A DNA stretch of 64,000 nucleotides. It comes from Aradus depressus. Taxonomy: Eukaryota; Arthropoda; Insecta; Hemiptera; Aradidae. Of this stretch, positions 54,890 through 64,000 are shown piece by piece; the stretch's first letter is position 1; every line of letters begins with the position of its first letter. Position numbers and translations under genes: made by a program. The notes beneath the pieces were generated by a model. The model worked only from the letters and a program-made list of their open reading frames with translations, had not been told where the DNA came from and made no database searches. The stretch covers positions 26,930,051 through 26,994,050 of the forward strand of contig OY759218.1 of NCBI GenBank assembly GCA_963662175.1, in the 5' to 3' direction.

Positions 54890-55808
54890 TATACAGGGTG
54901 TAACAAGTCGAGAGGGCGATACTTAGGGATCTTATAGTAAACTTAATTCTGAACAAAAACGTTCCTATAAACATAGGTCCGCAAATGCTTTGTTTAAAAG
55001 TTATAATAAAAAGACGCTAATACAACACTAATCACTTGAAAGTAAAGAATAACTACAATAATTGTTCAAAATGTCTTCCCTGTTGTCATACACATAATTG
55101 ACGCCTCCGGGCAACTGAATTTATGGCTGTTAGTACCTCTTGTTCCTGTCCTCTCATTTCGTCAAAAGCGCTCTGAATCCGTTCAACCAGTTCTTCCCTA
55201 GTGTTTACAGATTGCGAATAAACGTTAGTTTTTAACGCCCCCCAAACGTAAAAATCCATGGGCGTTAAGTCGGGACTTCTTGCAGACCATCTTACTGGTC
55301 CAAAGCGTCCAATCCATCTCCTTGGATAATTTCTGTCCATCCAATCACGAATGACTCTGCCATTATGTGCTGGGCATCCATCCATTTGAAACCAACTATG
55401 TACTCGCAGGTTCAATAGGATATCCTCGAGGATGTTCACTAGATCATTTTCCAATAGATTTAGCATTGCATCCGAATTGAATCGGGCAGGAAGAAATATT
55501 GGCGAAAGGAGATAGCGGTGAACATTCGCTGCATTTTATGCAAAACTGATTGACAATAAATGAGATTAGTTGCATTGAAGTAGAACCCAACATTCATAAA
55601 CATGAATTGTATTGAACCTTGAACCCTATTCAGATCCTAATCCCTTATACCAATTGCAGGTATTTCTTTCTTTGCCCTGCAGTTTTTTGATTATAACTTT
55701 TAAACAAAGCATTTGCGGACCTATGTTTATAGGAACTTTTTTGTTCAGAATTAAGTTTACTATAAGATCCCTCAGTATCGCCCTCTCGACTTGTTACACC
55801 CTGTATAG
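54890..55808 (-). mobile_element. Truncated mariner/Tc1-type transposon with ~120-bp inverted ends
   Basis: Left end TACAGGGTGTAACAAGTCGA + GAGGGCGATACT is repeated, inverted, at the right end (to TTACACCCTGTA). Similarity runs about 120 bp (GGACCTATGTTTATAGGAAC is in both). The TA dinucleotides at both edges fit the TA target of this superfamily. It carries part of a transposase on the minus strand. The first catalytic Asp and DNA-binding domains are deleted. Confidence 0.88.
55086..55532 (-). pseudogene. Mariner/Tc1-type transposase, C-terminal part
   Basis: Open for about 148 codons. Visible blocks: RYLLSPIFLPARFNSDAML, NLLENDLVNILEDILLNLRV, WFQMDGCPAHNGRVIRDWMD, WIGRFGPVRWSARSPDLTPM, DFYVWGALKTNVYS, and a charged C-terminus. 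The FQMDGCPAH Asp is the second catalytic residue, and the SPDLTPMDFYVWG block holds the third. The N-terminal helix-turn-helix and first Asp are missing, so it cannot be active alone. Confidence 0.85.
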
Positions 55809-55809
55809 A

Positions 55810-56550
55810 TTTTCGAAAATCGAGAAAGTGATTAAACAAATTTTAAAATGATCTGGAATCGTTTGGGAAGTCTCCAAGTGACAACTTAATCTAAAAAAAA
55901 GTACTAATTGCTTTATTAAGGCAGTTGCCTTATGAATGGCTGCAAAGTGATTAAATGATGATTAAAAATATTTAAAAAATGTAGCGACCAACTGATACGA
56001 TTAAAATGGTTGGAGACCTCTGTATTAATGTTTGTTTAAAATGAAAGGACGAGCTAAAAAATGCCAGCATAGTGAAATAATTACAGACAATTGTAATAAT
56101 AAAATAAAATAGTTACAGAGCTGACTAGGTTCTCAGATTAAGATGGAGAGCTATAGATGGGTGACGTATGGATGCTGATGCTCCTCTTGCTCGGTGTCCT
56201 AGAACCTACCCAAGGCGTGGAGGCCTGATGTTGACGTTCCTTCTCCAGACAGAAGCTACCTAGGGTCCCACACTGGGAGGGATAATGAGGGAGTAAAGAT
56301 GGTGTGAGGGGTTAATGTCACTGAGGACTTAATCGAAATGAGGATGATCTCCCTCATGACGTCAGTGCTCCTCCATTCTCCTTTCACGGAACCGACATTT
56401 TCCCAGTAATATCGGTTAATGCCATTAAGATTTACTTGATTATAGTTATATTAATTTGAAAATGATAATATGTTCTACGCTTTTGTACTTGTACTTCGTA
56501 AATATAAAAAAGTATAAATTTTATTTATTTCAATTTACATTGCAATAACA
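55810..56550. other. Intergenic, no gene
   Basis: Slightly GC-richer block at 56130-56400 (contains CCTAGGGTCCCACACTGGGA) without an ORF or domain. Otherwise AT-rich. The 3' UTR of the minus-strand gene starts at its right edge. Confidence 0.4.
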
Positions 56551-56599
56551 AATTTATTTGTATATAAATGTACACAATAACAGAAGAAATGTGTGATTG

Positions 56600-59500
56600 T
56601 TACGATTCCTCAGAATCGTTTGGAGGTAACTGTTCACTAAGAGATAGGTCTTGGACGGAGTTTTCAAGGATGTCTTTGTCATCTTTAAGGCTGTACTCTC
56701 CAGGAAGGCCTTCGCTTCCTTCACTTTCTGGTTCATTATACGCCAACCGTCCACTTTCAAGTTTTAAACTGATATCACAAGGGGAATGCCTGTCTTGAGT
56801 CATTCTGAAATATCAATTAATCCTTATAATAATATCTAAAAATTAATACTTATGACATATAAAATTTATATAATTAATCTTTGACATTTGGGCATTGGCC
56901 CAATTATAGTGATAACTCATTCACTGGCTGAATTTGATGCCTCTATGCTCAAACGATTTGGTGCTAGAGCGTCTTCACAGACGATGCGCTATTGAAGATC
57001 TGATATCTTTCTTGTATTTATTCAAAAACATTTTGCTTTTTCACATACACTGTTTTTTCTATTTTACGGCACAATTTTGCAAACATTTTCGGTGAGATGT
57101 GTTATCACCTCTCAATATTTTTCCGAAAACCAAAGATTACCTTGTCGAATCGTCAGTATCACAAACACTATTGGGGAGGAGAAATAATAACATGTCAATA
57201 CAATAGGTAAATTTTACTCCCAGTTATGATTTCAGAGATAATTAACAAAATTTAAATATCATTTTAACACCGGTTGAAAACTGGTTTGAAGAGTAAGAGA
57301 TGGAAAATAAATAAATAAATGAGCCACATATATTTTATCTTCCGAGGCACTAGGTTAGCATGGAATTTTCCAGAAAATTTACCTTTTTTTCTTCGGTGAA
57401 GGCGGGCCATCTTCGACTTCACGTGTTAAAGGATTTAACAGAGGTTTAAAAGTATTTTCATTCCGCCCCATCTGCAATAAATGTAAATTACTTTATTTAA
57501 AAAACAATATAGATATAGACTTTTTAGACTCCTTTACCAAGACCATTTTGAGCAGTATCAATATAAAATTTTAAAAATTTTGAAAAAACTGACAAACAGG
57601 AAAAAACCATTTCCCCCAATTTTTTGAAAAAATTTAGAGGGGAAAAAGCTTCCTCTGGGTTTTACATAGTACATAAGAAGTAATATTATTGTTTTTAATA
57701 AATAGAATCTGTTTGGTTATTTAATACAATTTTACTAATTTGTGTAATCTCCTGGCCAGGATTTAGTTACCGCCAAAATCCTTAGACATCTTCCGTGGAA
57801 GGCCATTATGTTCCTAGGACTAGAACTATGGGGCTCAGCCAAGAGTTCCAATACAATCTTTGCAGATAAAACTCCTAAGACAAATTGTCAATGCTCCCTT
57901 TTATGTCACCAACAAGCTGCTACACAAAGACCTTAACATTCCTTATGTCCAAGACCTAATCGAACTCCGCTTCAAGAAATTCCATTCTAAGTTGAATACC
58001 CATCCCAATCCTGTCGCTCAGCGCATATTCTCTCAGTTTCAACCCACCACGCGCCTAAGTTCTTCTGTGAACAATGAGACTATCTAAGTGAGTGTCAGCA
58101 CTGGCTGGCTTCTCCCATCAATTGTACATTTTATTTTCTCATGTTCACCACTTCTACCCCATTGTAATTTTGTACAGATTGTAGAATAATAAAGAAACCA
58201 ACAACAAAAAAAACTAATTTGCGTAAAGTAGATACTTTCTTTTGAAATTGAATCAGGACAAAAGTAAATTATTATAATTTATTTGCGACAAAAACGCGCG
58301 TGATAATGTAAGTAATTTTCTTGGAATTTCTTTTTTCGTTTCTTTGTTAAAAATGTGAATGAATGAAAAGTATTACCCAAATTTAGTAATTTTTCTATTT
58401 AAACAAAGAAAAGTGGAAAATTCTCACTTTGCTGGATAAGATCAGAACACATACTTCAACATTATTTCAGCTTCCAATAGTGGTTTATTAGACCTTGTGA
58501 ATATTTGAGGGAAAAATATTTTGTTGGCCTCTTTAAGTCTACTATATTTTATTTATTTCATCATGACGTTTCAGCGTCTATGAGCCATTTTCATACATCA
58601 CAGAAACGATCATCTATAATTAATCATAATTGTTGTGAAAAGTCATATGTATATGAAATATGGACATGGCCAAAGTTATCTGTTAATAGATGGTCTATTT
58701 ATTGAAAAATTACTTTTCACAACAATTATGATAGATAATTGATGATCGTTTCTGTGATGTATGAAAATGGCTCATAGAAGCCGAAACGTCATGGTGAAAT
58801 AATTATTGAAATAATTGTTTTTACGATATTTTGGAATATAATTTTATTTATATATTTCTAATCACCTAAATTTATATAACCAATTTTGCACTCATCGTAG
58901 GAATTTGGTAATAATTATAATTTATTTTGGTGTCGCAATAAAATATTGCCTAAACAAAGACCACATGGAGAATATTTTTTGTATCTTTGCCTTTAGACTA
59001 AACCCTAACCTAACTATGGTCCATATATTCAATTACAGTCAATGATAGACATTTCCGGATATAGATGGACAGTATATCACTAGTTATTGGCATTAAGTTG
59101 GTAGGTCTGAACATCAACGGGGGACGATTCATCACCAGTGTTGTAGTTCTTCTAAGTAGAGAAACGCAGACATATTGTGGAAACCTGTGATTAATAAAAC
59201 AAACTTATTTTTTGAAATATTGTCTATTCCATAAAAACATTATACACAAGCTACCGGCTTCGGCGTTACACCATCGTCAGGTTAAGCTAAGACAAGTTTC
59301 TTGTCACAGTTCTTGCCCTCTGATGCTAAACTGTCCTCAGACCTCTAATGTTCAAACGTCCTCAGCCCTTTAGATTCTTAAGTTTCATGAAACAGGCCTC
59401 TGATGTTCATTAGGGATTTACAGAATTTTCCTATCCCCTTTTCTATTACACAATTTCTGTTATATGAATAATGTTATGTTTATATTGAAGTTTGAAATAT

Positions 59501-59979
59501 TTGTATTACCATAAACCTATTGATAATCACAAGTAGAACAACTTAATTCCAATCTTTAATTTTAAAATAATTTTAATTTCAAAAATGGCGACATTTTGTT
59601 TCTTTACTTATTGGAAATTGATAGTTATTTGCACTACAAGTACAGAATATTGGTTGATACTAGTCAAAACCTGAAACCTATGTTCGTCGCTAAAATAATA
59701 ATAAAAATTAGGTTATGTACATGTTTTACATATTATCATAAAAAATCGCGCCGCGCATCTGATAATTTTTTGGTTTTGTTCATGGAAAAATATATGAACA
59801 TCAGGCAGTAGTACCATTGTATTTTAATTTTAAAACTGAAAGTAATAAACTAGGAAACAAACTATATATCGATCTTGAATATGTTCTATTGGATCAGGTA
59901 TCTATTTTAGTAAAGTTTTACGGTCTCGGTAAAGTTTTACCTGGATTCAGGTATCGAAAAAATAAAAAAAACTAGTAAT

Positions 59980-60010
<31 letters not shown>

Positions 60011-62164
60011 AGCCACCATTATCACATGTGGTCAATGTATCGGTGGTATCAACAATATCGTACTGAAATTTGTATAGCATCGATACCATGAAGCTGACCC
60101 TATTCTATACCAAAGTATCAGGGCACCAGTAGCTCAGTGGTATGCTTGCTTATTGAGCTCAAAGTCGCGGGTTCGAAACCCGGCCGAAACCCTCAGTTTA
60201 TTTTATCTAGGAGGTAAAATAAACTTAAGCACGCCGTCCTTCGGATGGGACGTTAAGCGATGGTCCCGAGCCAGTACGATGTCAGGTACTCGTTAAAGAC
60301 CCTTACCCTAGGCGAATAAAAATGTAGATTAGGGAAAATTTAGGACTCATAGTAGGGTCAGGCTCATGTCCACCAGAGTTACGAAAGACCGTCTGGTAGT
60401 AGGCCATGTAGTTAAAGCCCGGGCATGAGTATAACTAACTATACCAAAGTATCGATACTTTGCCGTCGATATTGCGCTCCTAGTCATGAGGCAGACTAAA
60501 TCACAGGAAGAGGACGTCGGTAACTCAGCTTCAAGAAGAGTTATTTTCATCTTCTCTCACTGTTGTAACTTGTCTTCAAACCACTCCCCTACAATATCTA
60601 GGGCTGCTTGCACCGCAGAGCAGACAGTATCTAAGAACTTTCATCTGATTAGGATGACTTCAACATCAGAGTAGGCCGGCATATAATATCCCACTCTGTT
60701 CAATTTGCAAATTAGCTCGTCCACCACCAGGCATCAAAGATGAGGTGACAGACACCCTCCTTGCGAACTGCCCTTGGTGGCGTTTACCTCCGCTATGGCG
60801 CTACCATGTTTGGCAATCACTCTTCATGTTGCTAATTGGTTGCTGATCCATCTAATGATGGTCGGTTTTACAACAGGTTTTCTGAAAGTGGTCACGTAAT
60901 ACATTTTTCAAAAGCTGTTAAGGACTTTTAGAAACAAAGAGTCGACTTTTTAATTTGGGTGAGAATGAATTAGAAGAGCGACATTTAATTTCAATAACCC
61001 ATCCTTTCGATAAAATAGGAAAGATCATAGCCTGATTTAGCACGGTGCTAGCGGGGCCATGGCCACGGGGCCTCAACCAAGTTACAAGTGGCAGCCAACA
61101 TTTTTAGTCAACCAAAAAAAAAAATGAAAAAAAAACATTCTGAAAACTCAAAAAATACAGAAAATCGTTTTGAAAGAAAAGTATGATCAACCTTCTTTTT
61201 GCAATGCAGAAATAGCTCTTCAAATGTATTTATCAATGATGGTAAAAAACTTCAGGGGGAAAGATCTTTTTCGAAACTGAAGCTCATTAAAAACAGGTTG
61301 CGAAGTATGAATCAAAATCGCCTAACAAATCTCATGCTTCTCAGTTTAGAAAGTGATATTTTTTGTAATTTGAATTTTGATGAGCTTATAACCACTTTTG
61401 AGAATAAAAAATCTCGCAAAGCTTTTTGAAACTTTCTAAAAAATGTATGTAAGAAGAATTATGACAATAAACATTTCTAATTTATTGGATTTATATTTGA
61501 GTTCATTCTGTCTCAGACTCAGAAAAGTTTAGAGGGCCTCCACCGGGCGCTGGCCTCGGGGCTTCAGAATTCTAAATCCGGCCCTGGGGAAGATAAAAAA
61601 AAAATTGGAAAGGTACTCCTTTTTGAAAGACCTTTAAAAATTAGGTATATCATGACCTCTGAAGATTATGAAGTTATTGAGAGTGAAGTGCCCCGGTATC
61701 TTGAAGTAATTGGAAAGGGCAGGTGACTAGCTTTCTAACGATCTTTTGAATCAGTAGAACCCGAGATATTCAGATGTTTCCGAACAGTCAGGCAGCCAAA
61801 TCCCACTCATCTCAGATTGACTTCCTTCAGTTTCTGTATATAGCCCGGGCATGCACCAATATGTACTATATACTGAGTCTATCCTTATTCTGTAATAGAT
61901 ACTTAATTTTACCTGATGTGTAGAGGTGATTGTTTCATTGTATAATCTTGAACATTTTGAAGGATTATCATCGGGAACAGAATCCCTACAAAAACAGGTG
62001 GAGAAAAATGGTATAATATTGTATAAAGTAAAATGAGAAAAATAAAAAATTAATAAAAATGAGTTTGAGATGAAAGAAATGGAGCGCTAAAAGGCAATAT
62101 AAAGAAAGGGTGAGAAAGCTACATTCTACATACGTACCTCAGGCCGATATCTGCCAGTCTACGG
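56600..62164 (-). CDS. Unidentified protein, 3' exons (NLS-like stretch and acidic tail)
   Basis: Minus-strand exons 61985-61913, 57471-57383 and 56804-56600 have clean GT-AG junctions and matching phases (2/0/2). A 27-base exon at 62164-62138 also fits the phase (RRLADIGL) but is uncertain. Protein order: DSVPDDNPSKCSRLYNETIT, MGRNENTFKPLLNPLTREVE, DGPPSPKKKRMTQDRHSPCD, then an acidic, Ser/Glu-rich tail ending LSLSEQLPPNDSEES. SPKKKR looks like a nuclear localisation signal, and SP sites suggest phosphorylation. AATAAA follows about 45 bases after the stop. The 5' part lies beyond the window. I do not recognise the family. The 4.4-kb intron holds a Jockey end, a SINE, an R1-type LINE and a hAT. 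Confidence 0.6.
56805..57380. other. Intron of the minus-strand gene, nothing recognised
   Basis: AT-rich intron between the last two exons. No ORF, repeat match or RNA gene was supported. Confidence 0.4.
57765..58215 (+). pseudogene. Jockey-type LINE 3' end with A-rich tail
   Basis: The plus strand reads MFLGLELWGSAKSSNTI, then after a frameshift IKLLRQIVNAPFYVTNKLLH, KDLNIPYVQDLIELRFKKFH and LNTHPNPVAQRIF to a stop at 58085. About 110 bp of 3' UTR follows, ending AATAATAAAGAAACCAACAA and an A-run. This is the same block as at 3506-3990 but better preserved. 5'-truncated. Confidence 0.85.
58505..58830. repeat. Family D foldback with degenerate hammerhead-like cores
   Basis: Left arm CATCATGACGTTTCAGCGTC + TATGAGCCATTTTCATACAT and right arm ATGTATGAAAATGGCTCATA + GAAGCCGAAACGTCATGGTG form a palindrome, continuing through CACAGAAACGATCATC. 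Core: TGAAAAT in place of CTGANGA, stem II GGCU/AGCC, GAA, self-complementary ACGU, C. The lost core bases argue that it is inactive. Confidence 0.65.
59150..59295 (-). ncRNA. Family A hammerhead-like unit, decayed solo copy
   Basis: Minus strand: AACCTGACGATGGTGTAACG + CCGAAGCCGGTAGCTTGTGT, then GAATAGACAATATTTCAAAA and TTTCCACAATATGTCTGCG. GAAG replaces GAAA. Confidence 0.5.
59296..59980. other. Intron segment, AT-rich, nothing recognised
   Basis: No ORF or repeat with support. CCTCTGATGTTCA / CCTCTAATGTTCAAACGTCC phrases near 59315-59410 form a short local direct repeat. Confidence 0.4.
59981..60010. repeat. Run of 30 C
   Basis: An uninterrupted C30, equal in length to the G30 in the hAT at 51236-51265. 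It may be compressed or expanded by assembly. Confidence 0.95.
60105..60453 (+). repeat. Full-length SINE with 15-bp target duplication
   Basis: The body is 60120-60438, flanked by CTATACCAAAGTATC at 60105-60119 and 60439-60453. A box TAGCTCAGTGGTATGCTTG, perfect B box GGGTTCGAAACCC, hairpin GTTTATTTTA/TAAAATAAAC, and a 3' domain ending GGGCATGAGTATAACTAA. Best-preserved promoter boxes in the window. Confidence 0.9.
60520..60890 (-). pseudogene. R1/LOA-type LINE reverse transcriptase fragment
   Basis: Minus strand: PVVKPTIIRWISNQLA, VIAKHGSAIAEVNATKGSSQ, GGCLSPHLRCLVVDELICKL, NRVGYYMPAYSDVEVILIR, a stop, then FLDTVCSAVQAALDIVGEWF. This matches the R1-like RT block (xxxGCPQGGVLSPxLWxLVVDELL...GYADDLVIL). 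The catalytic YADD is altered to YSDV and stops are present. Confidence 0.75.
61018..61594. mobile_element. Internally deleted hAT element with imperfect 8-bp target duplication
   Basis: The element is 61026-61586. Left end CATAGCCTGATTTAG and inverted right end CAGGGCCGGATTTAG match at 12 of 15 positions. Flanks GGAAAGAT and GGGAAGAT agree at 7 of 8. It contains a hAT transposase C-terminus on the plus strand. Confidence 0.8.
61199..61429 (+). pseudogene. hAT transposase, C-terminal dimerisation region (fragment)
   Basis: Open frame with GERSFSKLKLIKNRLRSMNQ, RLTNLMLLSLESDI and LNFDELITTFENKKSRKAF to a stop. This is the hAT C-terminal block (ERSFSKLKLIKxxLRSxMxQxRLxxLxLLSIE...DFDxIIxxFAxxKxRK). 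It belongs to a different hAT subfamily from the one at 51301-51492. Its N-terminal and catalytic parts are deleted. Confidence 0.85.
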
Positions 62165-62481
62165 CTAGATATTAATTGACTTATTTATTCATTCTAAAAT
62201 GAATTTGCCTCATCTTACAATAAATAACAGGCAACAAGAATGTGGAATACAATGAAAGCTCAAACCATAACTAATAAAACAATATTAATAAAAATTACAG
62301 CCATATAATATCATTCTCAGTGCTTTTTCTATTATAATGCCATCATTTAAACAAATTTATAACAAATTTTGACCTAAACAAATATACTAGGGCAATTTTA
62401 CAAAAAAGTTGCATACTTCACCCTTATTTCTTTTTGAACAATTCTTTAGAATTTTTTCCACATAATAGGTTCGTTAGTTAT

Positions 62482-62690
62482 TATGACTCATGCCCGGTCC
62501 TTAACTACAAAGTCACACCGCCTTCTACCAGAGCGCTCTATTATCACTCAGGTGGACATGAGCCCGACTCTACAATGGGAGTCCTAAATGTTGCCTAACC
62601 TAAATTTTTATTCATCTAGGGGTCTTTAACGAGTACCTGACATTTACAAGCTCAGGACCATCCGTTAACGTCCCATCAGAGTTTTTTTTT
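62482..62690 (-). repeat. SINE, minus strand, lacking the tRNA-like head
   Basis: GACTCATGCCCGGTCCTTAA, CCAGAGCGCTCT, GGTGGACATGAGCCCGACTC, TTAACGAGTACCTGACAT. It ends in a T-run where the hairpin should be. Confidence 0.75.
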
Positions 62691-62827
62691 TACCTAATAC
62701 GTTTTTTTATAAACTAAGAATAGGTTTGTGGCGCCCTAAAGTGTGACTATGAATAGGGGGCAAAATTCATCTTTAGACCTACCCGTCTTGTAATATTTTT
62801 AATTTTTTTTTTCTCGATGTTACGTAG

Positions 62828-63085
62828 AAAGCTTAACTACGAGGTCCTATCGCACACTACCAGAGCGCTCTGGTGGACATGAGCCCTACTCTACCGTGGG
62901 AGTCCTACATTTTTATTCACCTAGGGGTCTTCAATGGGTACCTGACATTATAGAGGCTTGGGACCATCCCTTAACGCATCCGAAACACGGCGTGCTCAAT
63001 GTTTTTTCACCTCCCAGATAAAAACTTAAGGGTTTCGATCTTGAGCTCAGTAGGAAAGCACGCTACCCCTAAACTATCGGCCTAA
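62828..63085 (-). repeat. SINE, minus strand, nearly complete but diverged
   Basis: CTACCAGAGCGCTCTGGTGG, ATGAGCCCTACTCTACCGTG, the central GCATCCGAAACACGGCGTG segment, and a head with TTGAGCTCAGTAGGAAAGCA + CGCTACCCC. The B box is decayed (GGGTTTCGATC). Confidence 0.75.
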
Positions 63086-63225
63086 AATCCTAAAGTTATT
63101 AACACATAAAATAGATAAATTTATAATTTTTCTCAGAGGCTCGAGAAGCTGTGGTACTATACACCATCTTCCAGTCAAACAAGTCACGAAGATTAAATTG
63201 AATTTCACACGCAAATACACTTAAA

Positions 63226-63400
63226 TTCTTATAACCAGTATGAAATTATTTTGGGAAGGGGGAGGGGGGAGAGAGAGTGATCTGTAAGCGTGGTTGGTAT
63301 AAGAAAGTCCTGTAATGGCCACACCACATATATTTTTCATAATAACTACCAATAATGAAAAAATATCCTTATAATTCCTTGCTACGCGATACAATTCAAA
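63226..63400. repeat. Half of a family M palindrome plus linker
   Basis: ATTCTTATAACCAGTATGAA + ATTATTTTGGGAAGGGGG, GAGAGAGTGATCTGTAAGCG + TGGTTGGTATAAGAAAGTCC, then the linker seen after copies at 9-11 kb. The other arm is missing. Confidence 0.65.
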
Positions 63401-63835
63401 CATTATTTTGAAATATTTCCTATGGAAATTTATTTGTCATTCTTTGAGGCGCTATAATTTTGGTTGTATTGATCCTATCTTAAATAAAGAAGTATTAGCA
63501 AATGGAAATTTAATAACAAACATTTTTGACAGGAACCAATTTTTCGATAGAACTAACCGTTTTTGTGTTTCAAAACTACATTTCAGGATGGTTTTCGCAA
63601 TGTATCTCGCAAACTGGGCGATTTCGAGAAAACATATTTCATATGAAAGTGCCGTTCAATTTTCTCAACAATGTTTATCTGAAGAGGGTTTTGATCAGGT
63701 TATAATTATACGCGGAATTTTCTTAAATGTAGTTAGACCCCTTAGTAAAGTGGTCTTAATTTTCGTCCGATTTCGCCCAAAATCTGTTCAGAGCCAAGTT
63801 AACACAAGTGACCTCTTCATTCTTTGAATGTTTAA
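63401..63835 (+). repeat. Body of the TATAAGAAAGTA DNA element, with a chance long ORF
   Basis: Matches 12240-12620 in block order (GCGCTATAATTTTGGTTGTA, TTTTCGATAGAACTAACCGT, TGTGTTTCAAAACTACATTT). A 139-codon frame runs through it but is not open in the other copy and has no recognisable domain, so it is not called a gene. Confidence 0.55.
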
Positions 63836-64000
63836 GTTTTCTCTCCCCTATTATTAGTATTAAAAAAAAAAAATGTTCTCCTCTGTCACTTAATGCTTCA
63901 CATGTTACATGCTGGAGATCTGGTGGAGGAAAGTGTCCTGGAGGGACTAGGTGGGTTACCTCTCGGTGAGTCCTTGCAAAATTCCACAACTCAGGGGTCG

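Noticed and set aside
63408..63827. 139-codon plus-strand ORF, the longest in the window
   Set aside because: The same sequence blocks occur at 12240-12620 where the frame is closed, and no domain is visible. It is a transposon body.

Overview
Eukaryotic, intron-rich, AT-rich DNA, almost certainly from an insect and most likely a hemipteran (inferred from clathrin light chain, an ANKLE2 protein without a LEM domain, and the transposon mix; species not determinable). No bacterial, CRISPR, rRNA or free-standing tRNA genes were seen. All gene models were built by hand from GT-AG junctions whose reading phases match. None is backed by transcript data.

Layout. 0-7.4 kb: transposon debris (a terminal-inverted-repeat MITE, a SINE piece, a Jockey-type LINE 3' end, a degenerate interspersed repeat P). 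7.47-8.20 kb: a short DNA transposon carrying one MADF-domain exon. 8.2-14.6 kb, minus strand: a gene for a secreted protein with two fibronectin-III-like domains, its introns packed with palindromic MITEs. 15.2-15.4 kb, minus: a possible first exon of a small secreted peptide. 16.4-23.5 kb, minus: a complete five-coding-exon clathrin light chain gene. 25.9-52.7 kb (perhaps to 54.0 kb), plus: a 15-16 exon ANKLE2-like gene with many nested transposons in its introns, including a 10.9-kb last intron. Clathrin light chain and ANKLE2 lie head to head about 2.4 kb apart. 54.9-55.8 kb: a truncated mariner/Tc1-type element. 56.6-62.2 kb, minus: the 3' end of an unidentified gene with a basic NLS-like stretch and an acidic C-terminal tail. 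The rest, to 64 kb, is hAT, R1-type LINE, SINE and foldback material.

Mobile elements: tRNA-derived SINEs with A/B boxes, some with exact target-site duplications; three small hAT elements with 8-bp target duplications; fragments of Jockey, R1-type and other LINEs; a Ty3/gypsy-type gag-protease piece; Polinton/Maverick-like protease and integrase pieces.

Most interesting signal: at least four sequence families of foldback or solo repeats carry a core that fits the hammerhead ribozyme consensus (CTGANGA, stem II, GAAA, a self-complementary stem III, an NUH site). In most families the stem I strands differ together so that pairing is kept. This is what solo ends of Penelope-like elements or retrozyme-like repeats would look like. 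The SINE family also has an internal hairpin whose arms co-vary between copies.
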